Positions 12,185 through 23,900 of a stretch of 64,000 nt of DNA are shown one piece after another. The stretch lies in assembly GCA_024811115.1 (NCBI GenBank), contig JAKOGH010000649.1, positions 248,001 to 312,000 of the forward strand. Reading direction: 5' to 3'. How positions within the stretch are numbered: position 1 is the stretch's first letter; each line of letters opens with the position of its first letter. Made by a program: the position numbers and the translations under genes. The stretch comes from Terana coerulea. Lineage: Eukaryota > Basidiomycota > Agaricomycetes > Polyporales > Phanerochaetaceae. The notes under the pieces are model-generated. The model had not been told where the DNA came from. It saw nothing but the letters and a program-made list of their open reading frames with translations, and did not search any database.

Positions 12185-14409
12185 TTAGGTGTCAATCTGA
12201 CTGTCCTGACTGGCTCCGCCATCTGTAATTCCTTGGCTCTGGCTTACGCCCTGACTTTCGTCAGACTCCTGGCTCGGATAGTGGTACGGTCTCTGTGTCT
12301 GCAGAACTAGTTGACTTCCATCGTCGTAGGTGTGGAGATTTTGGTGTGGCTGCGACTGCAGTTGGAGGCCGTTTGTGGGCAGTTGTGAGCGTTCTGGACT
12401 CATCGAGAGCGCTTCAAAGGGAAGAAAGTTTTTAGCATACGCGAAGTAAGCGATGAACGAATGTACCTACACTCGGTCTGATCATCCCATCTGTATGTGC
12501 CCGATTGGAACCACGATGTCGTTATTGGGCTCGGCGGCCGCTTCTCATCCTCATGCGCAAGCAGACTTTCGTTTACCGTGCGCGATTGATCGGTGCTGTT
12601 TGCGGTCTCTTGGAGCTGCCCCTCGTTCTTCTCTGCCACCTCATTCACGATCTCCACTCCTGCTATTTCCTTCCCCTTGCTCTTTCCCGCTACAATAGCA
12701 TCTCGACTCGCGCTACGCTCCCTTCTGCCCATCTGGCGTGGCTGAGACGGAGGTTGTTGGCCGTGCATGGGTAACGGTGTACGCTCTGGAGTCATCGAAA
12801 GCGCTTCAGAGGGAAGAAGGCCATGAGCGTGTGCGGGGCAAGGGATGAGCGGGCATACTCACACTCAGTCTGCTTATCCCATGTGGATGTGCCTATTCGA
12901 AACCACGGAGCCGGCGTCCGCCCCTCACCCTCCTGCGCAAGCTGACCATCATCTACGCTCCGTGGCTGGGCAATCGTGCTCGTATTATCCTGGCGCTGCT
13001 CTTCATCAACCTCTACCACTTCGTCCATGACATCCACCCCTGCTCTTTCTGTTCCCTTGCCTTTCCTCTTTACGCTAGCATCTCGACTTGCGCTGCGCCC
13101 TGTTCTGCTCGTCGGCCTAGGCTTTCGCCCGGGGATGGGACCTTCACTTACCACACTCGCAACCGACTGCGCGCGAGTCCGGCTGCTCGACCTCGTCCGC
13201 TTCGTGGCCGTCATGACTTCCTTCCCAGTGTTAATAGACGGGATGAGGTCGGCCACTATACCGCTCTCTGATACAGCGTGGGGATTCTCGGAGTGCGCGC
13301 GGGCCCTGCGCGTTGAGGAGGGAGGCTTAGATACCGAGGGCGGTACTGAGGGCGTGTGGGACCTGGCACGGGTGCTCCTGCGCAGCGGGCGAGAGCTTGG
13401 TTCAGGTGGCACGTCGGCTGGTGGTGGATCAGACTGGCTTATTTTCTTGGCGGGTGTGCTGGGCAGTAATGGAGGCACGTCTTGCGGTTTTTCTGAGGGA
13501 TCGTCGAAGTCGTGCTCCGACAAACCGATAATCCCTGCGTATTCGTCCTCTGCGGAGATTGTTAGTACTAATCACCAGAAACATAGTCAGGTGTATACCT
13601 CCGTCAGAAGGCGTCGCCTCTCGTGTGTCAGGCCCCACTTCCTGGGTGAGCTGGTACTCGATTTCCATGCTGGAACGCGAAGATTCCGAGCTCCTCGACG
13701 GGCTTCGGCTTCCATTCCTGCCTTGCAGCAGACTCAGAGAACGGTTCGGAGTAGGGCTCTGATAATCTTCTTCGGAGCTCTCATGTCCTCCTGGTGGGCT
13801 TAACCGCCTTTTCTTGCGAGCAGGGGTTGGCTCACGTGAATGTCTTGGTGAACGAGCCCGTATCGCAGCGACCTCTGCGCGAGATGTCCGGCTAGCAATA
13901 GGTGTAGGTGGTAGGTCAGGTATATGCGACGACCTTCTGCCAGCCAGCGTACTAGGCGAGGGCGTGGAATCCAGAGAAGGTATGGGCGGTGTGGGCGTAC
14001 TCATCGGCGAGCTCGTTATACGATTGAACTTGTACTTCTGACTCAGTACACCGCTCATAAGACTATCATGGCCCTTCACAGAGGACACTTCGTTTTGAGG
14101 CGCGCTCGGTCCTGGGCTGGGTGAGGTTACAGGGGCTGCGTCCCATGCACTACATATGCCGGTAGCCAGTCGTCTAAATCATTGGCCTGATTGCACTGAG
14201 TCCTAATGTATCTTTAACATACCGCTAGTACTCTGTGTACCGACAAGCCCGCCTGTCCTCCTCTCCCATTCATCCCAATCCCCGCCTCGCAATGTGCAAT
14301 CAAGCTTGAGTACTTCATCCCTCCAGTGTTGTTCGTGTAAGTGCTCGATACGTGTTGCGATGTCTGAGAATTGCCATGGGCAGCCATGCCACCTGCAAGA
14401 GTAGAGCAT
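12185..14409 (-). CDS. C2H2 zinc-finger protein with Ser/Arg-rich body and internal exon duplication
   Basis: Five exons join cleanly, all introns in phase 1: 14409-14223, 14135-13599, 13549-12863, 12803-12471 and 12411-12185, for about 656 residues. The intron 13598-13550 (49 nt) carries a perfect TACTAAC branch site. The N terminus MLYSCRWHGCPWQF, followed by an EHLHEQHW segment, forms one C2H2-type finger (Cys-x4-Cys and paired His). The rest is low complexity: Ser/Pro-rich, with basic motifs (ARKKRR, RPLRRSTRARS) and acidic patches, consistent with a nuclear DNA- or chromatin-associated protein. The 3' half is duplicated: the end of exon 3 plus its 59-nt intron recurs as the end of exon 4 plus another 59-nt intron, and each is followed by an LSM(T/S)PER start. 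The C terminus is rich in SQ dipeptides. No family name could be assigned. Start chosen at the ATG just before the finger. Confidence 0.7.
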
Positions 14410-14549
14410 GAATGGCCGTTGGGTGGAACAGAGATTTTGGAGGCGAGGCGGAAGGAGAGCGTGCGTGGGAAACGGAGGACGCGGTTCAACAACACGACGC
14501 GGATCGGCGCTCTAGATCTCGCGGTCGCTGCTGCTGCCTCAGCTTGCTT

Positions 14550-14635
14550 CCTGCCCTCATCCTGTACAGGACGAGCGGGATCTGGCCGGCCGATTCCACC
14601 TTGCAACACCTCAAACTTGACTTTTATGGCACTAC
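14550..14635 (-). repeat. dispersed promoter repeat, copy 1
   Basis: Read on the minus strand, this stretch matches the plus strand at about 35180-35275. Shared blocks are a GGTGTTG-AAGG start, GGCCGGCCAGAT, GCTCGTCC, a GCAG-AAGC block and GAGGCAGCAGCA. Both copies lie a few hundred bases or less upstream of a start codon and point toward that gene. The copies look about three-quarters identical by eye. It may be a small non-autonomous element or a copied promoter segment. Confidence 0.5.
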
Positions 14636-15331
14636 GCGCATTGTGAAACATGCCTTCCTATCCTCATAAGTTGACGAAACACGCCCCAAAGCCTGCAGAA
14701 ACATGTTGACAGTGTATTTGAACGCATTCTACATCTACTCGCTGGACCAAGGGCACTGTTGATATACCGTGAGTACATTTATATTGGTTACAGCTTATTG
14801 ATTATTTAATGCGTGTTGGTCATAGCGGCTTATCATGCGACTGTTCATTCTACAACGCTTGAGTAAACTCTACACCAAGTATGTCGAGGGCTTGTGAGTT
14901 CGTGCCGTGAAAGTTGTCCTATACGTACTGATAATCCTGCAGCTCCGCAATCAACGCAGCGTTTTCTGAGGCTGTTACATTAATATTCTCGTTACTAGGG
15001 TGCACAAGTTCACCGTTACGACGATAGCGGCGAATGCACCGAGGTGCAGGTTGGGTAACACTTACTCGTAAGCCCACTTTTATCGGTGTAAGCGCGTTAT
15101 GACAAGTCTGTAGGTCCCTAAGTCTCCTGCAGTCTAGAAAAACGAAACAGCTTGAAGATCATCTCCTGGCATGTTTGTTTGTGCATTTGTTTGGCGCTCC
15201 GGCGCGATGCTTCGACGGTCGATGTGTGCATTTGACAGGTTCGATGTCTGCAAGAATCGTTGCTGCGTCATTTCGATATGATCCCGACTCTACTCCGACA
15301 TCGGTCGAGAACAATATTGTTGACGACCACA

Positions 15332-15338
15332 TATATAA
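15332..15338 (+). promoter_or_regulatory. TATA-like box of cyclopropane synthase gene
   Basis: TATATAA lies about 50 bases upstream of the ATG at 15382, a reasonable core-promoter spacing. Motif match only. Confidence 0.45.
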
Positions 15339-15381
15339 GACCTACGGGGACTTCGGAAACTCCTAGCCATTAGCATCGACG

Positions 15382-17377
15382 ATGCACCCCATGTTATACG
15401 ACGTCGCTGAATCCGCCTTCGTTTGGTACCTCTCCCAAACCATTCAACGAGGACGACTTACGTTACACACGCCAAAACACACCCATGTATTCCCTACGTC
15501 TTCACATCACGCCAACGCATCGTCGCCGTCGGCAACACTTACTGTGAACGAGGCCGCATTTTTCTTACGTGTACTGTCGCCGGCATCGTCTCCGGACATG
15601 GTTTTCGCAGACGCTTATATGCAGGGAGATATTTCCGTACAAAGCCATGGCGAGCTCGTTCGCGTGTTCCAGGTATGCCTTTGAGGCTTGCTCGCCGAAC
15701 GACACTCACGACGCCCGCAGATATTCATCATCAATCGAGAGCGACCACTGCCAGCCCTACCGGGACCGCTTTCTGCCATTCTATCGCTCCCTGCGTCGTT
15801 GCTGTCGCTCCCAGTGAGCTTGATGGCACAGTTGATACCGGACGTCCGACTTACAACTGCACGGCGCAACATCAGTGCCCATTATGACTTGGGCAACGCG
15901 ATGTTCAAAGGTAAGATGGAATGGTCGCTATATGCGTGAAACAAATGCCGATGCAACCCATGGCAGAATTTCTATCAAAAGATATGACCTATTCCTGCGC
16001 AATTTTTCCGTCCTTGGATGCCGACCTGAAGCGTCATGAAGATGAAACCCCCAGTGAAAGTGAGGACGGAGATGCGTTGCACAATGCTCAGTTGCGGAAG
16101 TTGGAGCATATCATCCGTAAGGCAGATATCCAACCAGGGCATCGGGTATGATCGTCATTCGAATATTTCCAACCTTCGCATTGACAGGATCTGTCGCCTC
16201 TTTAGGTCTTAGAAATTGGCTCCGGCTGGGGCTCGCTTGCCTTACAGATTACACGAACCATACCGGGAACCGTTGTTGACACGATTACCCTCTCGACAGA
16301 ACAGGCTGAATACGTCCGAGACCTCATAGAGCAAGACCGACGCCGTCATAGCAGCAGCCTGAAGACAAACGGCCATACTTCGGAGTCATTAGTGGTAGGC
16401 GACAGGGTGCGCGTACATCTCATGGACTTCCGGCGCATACCACAAGAGTGGAGAGGGCAATTTGACCGGGTTGTCAGCGTGGAAATGATCGAGGCGATCG
16501 GAAAGGACGCGTATGAGGTGCGTATCCGCATTCTGTGTATATCTCTGTGCTCGTTTGTGGCTATATGCGTTCTATCTGGACTAATCGTTCATAACCATGC
16601 TTGCAGACGTACTTCAAGGCTATAGACTGGGCGCTGAAGAATGATACGGGCGTTGGTGTGGTGCAAGGCATCACCATTCCTGAAGCGCGAGACGATGCCT
16701 ACGTTAAGTCGGAGGATTTCATTCGGAAATACGTGCGTTCGACATTTACCTCTATGTTCTCAACCCTCATTGTTATAATCTTACAGAGTAAGTTGCGCTC
16801 AATACGCATATACCCACCCACTTCGCTGTAACACTCGTATCACAGTCTTCCCCGGAGGCATACTTCCGACAGTGACGCAGCTGTCAAGAGCTATCGTTAC
16901 AGGCTCTTCGAATCGCCTCATTGTCGATTCCATAAGTAACATTGGACCCCACTATGCCAGAACGCTGAGAGAATGGAGGCGACGGTTCGACCTCACGTAC
17001 CCTGCTATCGAGAAAGGTACGTCCTCTGTAAAATTGGTTCAAGGAGTTTGCTCATGACTGCTGTAATTAGCGCTGAAGGAAAAATATCCGAAGACAATGA
17101 ACGATACCCCGTCCGGGAGGGAAGAGATCGCGATATTCCGGCGCAAATGGATATATTACTTGTGCGCATACATCCACCTGCCTATTCTCCTCCAACTCAC
17201 ACGCTATTGTTAGCTGCTATTGCGAAGCGGGATTTTCTGAGAGAGTACTCGGAGGTGGGCACTGTATCTCATGAACATCACATAATACATAACGCTCATA
17301 TAAAATACTCTTCAGACCACATACTCACATTTACAAGAGAAGGCAATGTTGCGTATGGGTGTCAGACGTTCCTCTAG
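15382..17377 (+). CDS. cyclopropane-fatty-acyl-phospholipid synthase-like methyltransferase
   Basis: SAM-dependent methyltransferase of the CFA synthase family, which transfers a methylene group to double bonds of membrane lipid acyl chains. Ten exons fit: 15382-15672, 15721-15910, 15967-16145, 16206-16517, 16607-16732, 16787 (one base), 16846-17016, 17071-17161, 17214-17254 and 17316-17377, totalling 1464 nt (487 residues plus stop). Motifs in order: AHYDLGN, the SAM-binding LEIGSGWGSLA, an STEQAEY helix, VSVEMIEAIG, KYIFPGG...LP, NIGPHYARTLREW, and a C-terminal YCEAGF. Length and order fit the fungal family. The isoleucine of KYIFPGG can be read only if base 16787 is an exon of its own between two introns of 54 and 58 nt. 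A sphingolipid C9-methyltransferase is a related alternative, but that enzyme normally has N-terminal membrane helices that I do not see here. Unlike its neighbours the gene is split into many very small exons. Confidence 0.88.
16787..16787 (+). other. predicted one-nucleotide exon of the cyclopropane synthase gene
   Basis: The exon before ends at 16732 after the tyrosine codon of ...RKY. The next clear exon begins at 16846 with TC TTC CCC, which needs one extra base A to read I-F-P. Between them are GTGCGT...TTACAG (16733-16786, 54 nt), then A, then GTAAGT...ATCACAG (16788-16845, 58 nt). Both introns have normal size and consensus ends for this genome. The resulting KYIFP motif is conserved in the family, including bacterial Cfa. 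Confidence 0.75.
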
Positions 17378-17933
17378 GACGCGCCTCAACAGGGATCATG
17401 GCTGCTGTCGACATGTCACTTAGGTCTCTTACTAATCGTGTAGTACATAAACGGCTGTTTGCAAGTATGCAATGCGTATATATTCCTGCTTGCTCTACAA
17501 CATGTCTGCTTTAATCAGCTCGGACTACTAAGGCTGATAAACGCTCAGGGCCGTTTGCTAGATCGACTATCTCGGCAATTGCCGCCTCGCCTGAACAGGA
17601 CTAATTTGGATGTGTGCGCTGTCGTCCGCAACGTTCATGTTCTACACCGCCAGCTCTACTGGCGAACGCCGTAATATACCTACTTATTGACGGTGCGTAT
17701 GTGGTATTTTTGTCAAGAATTATCGATTGAGATATATCGCCAGATACCACCATTACATTCTCTTCAAGTCCGTTGGAGTTATTGGCGATCTCGTAACTCG
17801 GAAAGTAGCTCGGTGATATCAAGTGTGCGTGGTACGTGAGCAATATCGTCACATTTAGACTCGTTGCGAGTTCATTTGAAGTTACAATAGCTAGAATACG
17901 CCATTACGTTCTCTACAAGTCGCATTCATTAAC
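17378..17933. other. intergenic, no gene seen
   Basis: AT-rich spacer between the cyclopropane synthase stop and the BEM2-like start, transcribed in tandem. Short frames here have no domain. It likely holds the 3' end of the first gene and the promoter of the second. Confidence 0.5.
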
Positions 17934-20900
17934 ATGCCCCCACGACGCGGGGCTCCGTCTATCAACACATTGAGCCCACCTGAAGCAGACGCACAGCAGT
18001 CAGGCGCACGTTCCCCCGGTGTCCAAATCACGCGTTCTGCATCCCCTTCAAACGGCTTCACCCAGTTTTTCAAGCCCACGAAATGGTTCACAAGGTCAAC
18101 CTCCAGTGGTTCTCTGCCAAGCCGTCCGTCGACGAGCTCGAACGAACCGCGTGCAAGCTCAAGCTCTGGGAGGAAGCCCAAGATATCACACCCTACAGAC
18201 CCGCGACCTATCTTGGACCAGCTGCGTCCGCAGCCTCAGCTGAATATTCCAAACGCGAGTCGGTCGGCGTATGACCTCTCGCTTGCACGGACAGCGACCG
18301 CACACGATGCTGGTCAGGGAGGCTCAAGATCTCGTCAGCCCACTTCTCCCTCTCGTTCACATGCACCCCGCACATTGGGGGACTTGCGCAATCTCTCGCG
18401 AAAACCATGGTCAAGGTCGGCGGACGATCTTGGGAAGCTCGCCAGTGCGTCTTCGCCGGCACTCAGTCCCATTGACACGTCCTTCCAGAGCAAAGTGCAC
18501 AACTACAGGAGCAACAGAAACGACAGCGTTGGCAGCAGTAACACGCCTTCATCTCACTCACCTCAAGGCTCGATGTCGTACCCCTTCCCTGTGATCAACA
18601 CCACGAATGTCGAGACCCCATCTTCCTCGCCTCCAGGCCGCGCGGGCATACTTACGGCCGGCTCGTCTCCCGTTAGCACTACAGCATCGCCCTCCACCCC
18701 ACTGTCGCAGACACACACGCGGTCTCACTCGTTCACACCCCGACTGCCTTCCAAGCTTGCCTCCCCGAAGCTCGGCATCGTCCCGCCCAGCCCGAAGCGC
18801 AAAGGCTTCTCCTCTTCGGAGACCGACCCGGCCAAGGACAGAAGCGCGCCGAACAGCAGTCTAGGCTCAGGACAGTCGTCGCGCCCCGTCTTCCCATTTA
18901 GCTTTGGTGGCTCCGGTGGGGGAGCAGGTCAGTTTCGCCCATGAATACTGATATTCCCAGTCCTCTGGATCGGCCTGGTACGGCCACTACGCTACTTGCA
19001 CCGCCCACGATCATCGAACCCGGTAGCGACGACGCTGACGACGAGAAAAGCGACAAGCGGACGTCGCAGCTCGTGTTCAACTCTGGTTTCATCAACCGCA
19101 TGATGGACTTCTCGCCCGCAGCATTGAACTCCAAGGCGCATCAGTCGTATATGGGTGGAGGCGGCCTGGCCCTGGCGAAAGGGTGGAAGCCATTCAAGCT
19201 AGTCCTGAAAGGGTCGAAGTTGTACTTCTACAAGCCGCCATCTGATCGAAGCGCGGGGATCAAGGAACTGTTCCCGACGGAGTTGGTCGTTGTCCTGGAG
19301 GAAGAGGGTGTCAACGAGGATGCCGACTTGCAGAGGGATGTAGAAGTAGAGGGCACACCGAGGAGCAGGAAGGGCAAGGAGCGTGAAGAGGGGCGACGGA
19401 AGCGAACGTTCTGGGGAAGCACAACACATCCTTCACTGGTCCTGAAAGATGGCAGTGTTCAGCAAGGTTCGCTCGAAGCGTTGGTACACGAAGCTGTCTT
19501 CCACACCACCTTCCGCGAGAACGAAGCCTCCTCAAGTTCACAACCACCGTCCTCTTGGCGGGACCTCTCTTCGACTATCATTTCTACCTTGCCTTGCCTT
19601 GTTGATCGGACGCAGTTCGAGACCGAGTTCCACAGATGCTGTAGCATGCTCCTCGCTACCACAGGAAACGAAGAGGACAAGAAGAGCGAAGCTATCAAGG
19701 ATATCCTCTGGCTCGCTGACCAATATCTCACTTATCACGGCCAACCTGCAGATACTGTTGCTTGGGAGGAATGGCGGGTCCGCAATATCTTAGACTTCCA
19801 GGACAGTGTAGCCAAACCGTTAGGACTTCCACAGTCATCTTCAACACAGGCCATATACGCTCCCTCCCCTGAACTCCCTTCTTCCGTCTCTGGCGAGCCG
19901 ATAAGCGACGTGGTGACCTCCCCGGACCTTGGCGCATTTTCACCAAGACCTGGAGCTACCGATCGGATGGTGTCATTACTGGACGCACTGGGAGCTCAGC
20001 CTCAGACGTCTGATCCGTCTTCCGCCTCCAGCTCATGGCACCCCCGTCTAGAGCAAAGCGGGTTCAGCAGAGACGTCTTGATGAACCTGGACGTTCAGGT
20101 CGTTGCGCGGAGTTTCTTCGTCCACAATCTGCATGCCCTTGGACAGGTCCCACACAATATTACAATGACTTCCTGCCTGAAGCCGGACCCTGCAGAGTCT
20201 CAAGAACCCAACGCAAGTGGTTCGGATGCGTCTCCCGCGACAACATCCCCTCTAATTCCGTTTGTGGGCAACGACGATCAACCAAATTGGCTCACGAAGG
20301 CCGTCCTTCTGCAGATTCTGATATCCGACTCACCCGTGGCGTCATCGCAGTCGGCATTCGTCTCTGGGCGTTCCGTCGACGAACGCGGCTCGCAGTCGCG
20401 CTCGTATTCACGCCCCGAAGTCATCTCTGCGTGGGCGCGGATTGGAGACGTGTGTCGGCGGACCGGTGACGAATGTTCGTGGCGCGCGATTTCCGCAGCG
20501 TTGTGCTCTAGGCCGATCGCACGACTGGACAAGGTCTGGAAGCGTGTCGACGGAGACGCGCTGCGGATCGTGCAGGCATGGGTTTACTCGCAAGATGTCG
20601 GGGACGTCGCTAAGGCCACAGAGCCAAAAACGATACCGTGGGCTGGCGACCGTGTCACGCATTTGCATGCCGTACTTGATGCGGTGTCTGCTCAACACAG
20701 CACGGGGTGGGAGCTTGCCCCGCTCAAGGAGGCGTGGAACTGCTTCGACAGCTTGCGAACCGACTTCTCGCTCCTTTCGCGGACGAATGAGTCAGAGCAG
20801 CCGGGCGATGCTGAGGATGTGACTGTGTTAGCGAAATATTGGACCACGATATCTATGCAAGGCGGGTTGAACGCCGGCATTTACGGCAAGTTTAAGAGGT

Positions 20901-23900
20901 GTGTACTCGTGATATGCGAGTTAAGCGGCAGCTGATTGGGTGCTGTAGGGTCGACCAATTCATGTCTCTTTCGCTGGCAGTCGAGCCACGACGTAAAGGC
21001 ATGTTCGAACCGTTTTATTGGACTCGACCTGCTGTTCAGCACAACTTCCATCCCCTAACCCCTTTGCTCTTTCCGGAACCTCTCCCTACGGTCGCATTCA
21101 TCAATCGGGCTCTTCTGCAGCGCGGACGATACGATAGTGCTGCGTCGACTATGAACGTACAAGATCTACAATACCTCCGAGAGCTACACCCGATGCAACA
21201 CAAGGCGAATCCCGATGCAGCGAAGGTCAATGGCTTTGATCTTGGCGGCACGGTTATACTCGTCTATGACGGGGAACTCATGCTTCTGGTACAACCTGTT
21301 GATCCTGCGCCATCTCAACCCGTGTCAAGAGCTCCTTCACGACCGCCCAGCTCCGTGGTGGACTCTCCATCGGCGGAGAAGACTACGTTCAGCCGCAACC
21401 CTTCCGTTCGAGTGAAACCTGGCCACAAGGGTTTGGAGAAGAAGCCGAGCGCACTGCGTCGGAGCTCCCTACCAGTGCTGTCGAGAAAGCCCAGTTTCGA
21501 CATCAGCGAATTGTCCACCGAGCGGCCAATTCGGGTCGTGATACAGGCCGGCACTCTCGAAAGACTGGTCACTGTCCTGGTGGAGGGCCTCCACGGCGTA
21601 TCCGTTTCCGTAGCCGATGATAACGGCGAGACTCCGCTGAGCGATAGCAAGACACGGGAAATCCGGGTAGATATGAACGATTTCTCGAAGATCTGGTGGA
21701 GTACATTCCGAAGTTTCATCACGCCGCATGTATTCTTTGAAGTATGTCGTCTTCTGCGTACGTAAAGCAGTAACTGTCTAACCACGTCTTACACAGCTCT
21801 TGCGCAAAAAGTACATAGCTTTCCAACTCAAGTCTTCGCCGCCCGCATCTGGTGAAGTCGCTGCTGTGGTTCGTGGTCGATCGGAGGTGTTAGACACTAT
21901 AAGCCGGTGGATACACGAAGGCAGCGGCGCACAAGATGCTTTGGACGACTCCCAGCTTTATACCGCCATCATGTCTTTCTTCAACGGAACCGCAGAGCAC
22001 GCTCCTCCAGAAGATGCCGTGGACGACCCTCAGGTTCAGCGAGGCTTCTCCCTCATTGATGACAATAGGAAGGCCGTCCTAGCATCATTCGCCCTCCAGA
22101 CCTTACGACCAATCGCGCGCAGTACCTTGTCGTCGGACTTGGCTCCGGAACCGTCCTCGGCGGCTGTATTTGGAGCGGACCCGCCGGACATCGACCAGAT
22201 CAAGCCGGAGGACCTTGTCAATAACTTCGAGGCCATGGGTGCGGCAGCATTCCGCAATGTAAACCAAGAAGATCTCCTTGTCACCGCCGATATTCTGGAG
22301 GTCCAGTCCGCAGACCGCACTGGTTGGTTCATGACTCGAGATCCAAACTCTATCGTAGATGAGATTGAGATTCAGTCTATGCAAGCATACATCCAGGATA
22401 TTGAACCTTCACCAATGATCTCGGAACTCGGCCAAGAATCGCTGTATCGCCACCTACCACCGCCCGTCCGCGGCTGTATCCGTGCGTTTATGATCTTACG
22501 GAAGTGGCTGGTATCCAGGCTTTCGGTAGCAAACATTGGCGTGAAGACACGGCAGGCACGCATAGAAACGCTGCTCCGCGCGATCGAGATCGCCCGTCGT
22601 AGGTGCGCGGAGATTGCGGACGGGGATGGGGAACGTACGATAGCTCAGCAACCCGTCACCCGGTCGTTCGTCGAAGCCGTGTTCGTCTCCGCCGTCCTCA
22701 GTGTGGAAAGCCGAACCTACTCGCGTGCTTGGCAGGCCGTTGCTGCTTCCCGCGGTGCAGCATGCGATAGTCTCATGTCCTTGCTCAGTAAACCCGTGAT
22801 GGACGGAACGAGTGCGAAGGAGCCCTTGACGGTCGACATGGGGTGGTTGCTGGAGCGTATGTTGGAAGTGATCAGTATGCCTGATATACTGGAGCAACAG
22901 GGTCTCAGCTTGGTAAACTTCGACAAGCGCAGGTACGTAATTCACGTCGTTCGCATGTTACGCGTAGTCTGACTGTCTCAGGTCTCTTTACGGACTGCTG
23001 ACGAATGCCACAGCCCGCAGGGGCCGCCATCGGATGGAAGTCAGCAGGAAGGATTTTGAGCGATTAAACAATATCGAGCAAGAACTTGCCAATGTTCATT
23101 TCGACCTGCGGACCATCAAGGAGGAGGCGTACAAAGAAAATCAGGGGTCTTCCAACGCGGGGCGCAAGCCACCAAGACCATTCACGTTCCTCGTGCAGCT
23201 GCAGCAGGACAAGAACAAGCGCGACCGTTCTCTCCGCGAACGCCTCAGCCGTGAGAAGCGGCTTGAGCAGCACAAGCTCGACAAGCGGGAAGAGTACCTC
23301 AACAAGGCGATGCACGTCCGGAAGGCGCCGCCGGCGGGGCAGAAACAGCACCGGAGCAAGAAGAGCAGCGTCTCGTCCGCGCTGCTGCAGTTCATGCGCC
23401 CGATTTCGAGCGCGTTCACGTCCGAGACCGCGCTGCCGGCGTTCGCGCGGCGCACGCCGGCCGAGCTCGACTTCGCGCCAGCCCACAAGCCCGCGATGGT
23501 GCTGAGCGTCGCCGGCGCGCAGATCGCGCCGTTCATCAACCACGAGCGCTCGTTCACGGTCCAGCTCGACACCGAGGACGGCGGGCACTACCTGCTGCAG
23601 GCACCAGACCGCGCGGAGATGAAGAAGTGGCTGGAGACGGTCGAGCGGGTGTCCAAGTCGGCGGCGAAGCGCCGCTTGACGTACCTTGGGCAAGGCTCGA
23701 AGGCGCAGCTGTCTGAGCAGCTTCTGGGTGCCGGAGCGGTGTCTCGGGACCCGAGGGCAGGTGCGTATATGCGTACTGTTGTTTGGAATTTTGTGCTCAA
23801 ATAGCTGGCAGTGTTTGGAGTGGATCTTGAGACGCTGCTTAAACGTGAATTGCCCGACGGCGAGCTCGTTCCGGGCGCCGTGCCGTCCGTCATCCAGCAA

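Larger units (their letters stand above)
14410..15381. other. divergent intergenic region, carries a dispersed repeat
   Basis: This is the shared upstream region of the zinc-finger gene (-) and the cyclopropane synthase gene (+). The part nearest the zinc-finger gene holds a repeat also found upstream of the ABC ATPase gene (see 14550-14635). The rest is AT-rich and holds no credible open frame; a TATA-like box lies at 15332. Confidence 0.5.

Noticed and set aside
14412..14651. A minus-strand 5' exon upstream of the zinc finger (frame starting 14651)
   Set aside because: It runs through the dispersed repeat and would enter the finger in the wrong frame. The ATG at 14409 gives the finger directly.
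16733..16845. One 113-nt intron in the cyclopropane synthase gene
   Set aside because: It leaves the following exon out of frame and removes the isoleucine of the conserved KYIFP motif. The two-intron reading with a one-base exon uses consensus sites throughout.
18928..18960. A 33-nt intron joining the N-terminal and main parts of the BEM2-like gene
   Set aside because: Its length is a multiple of three and does not move the reading into the needed frame.
23064..23900. A 278-residue minus-strand frame opposite the PH/RhoGAP region
   Set aside because: Arg/Leu-rich shadow of the plus-strand gene, which has recognised domains in exactly this interval.
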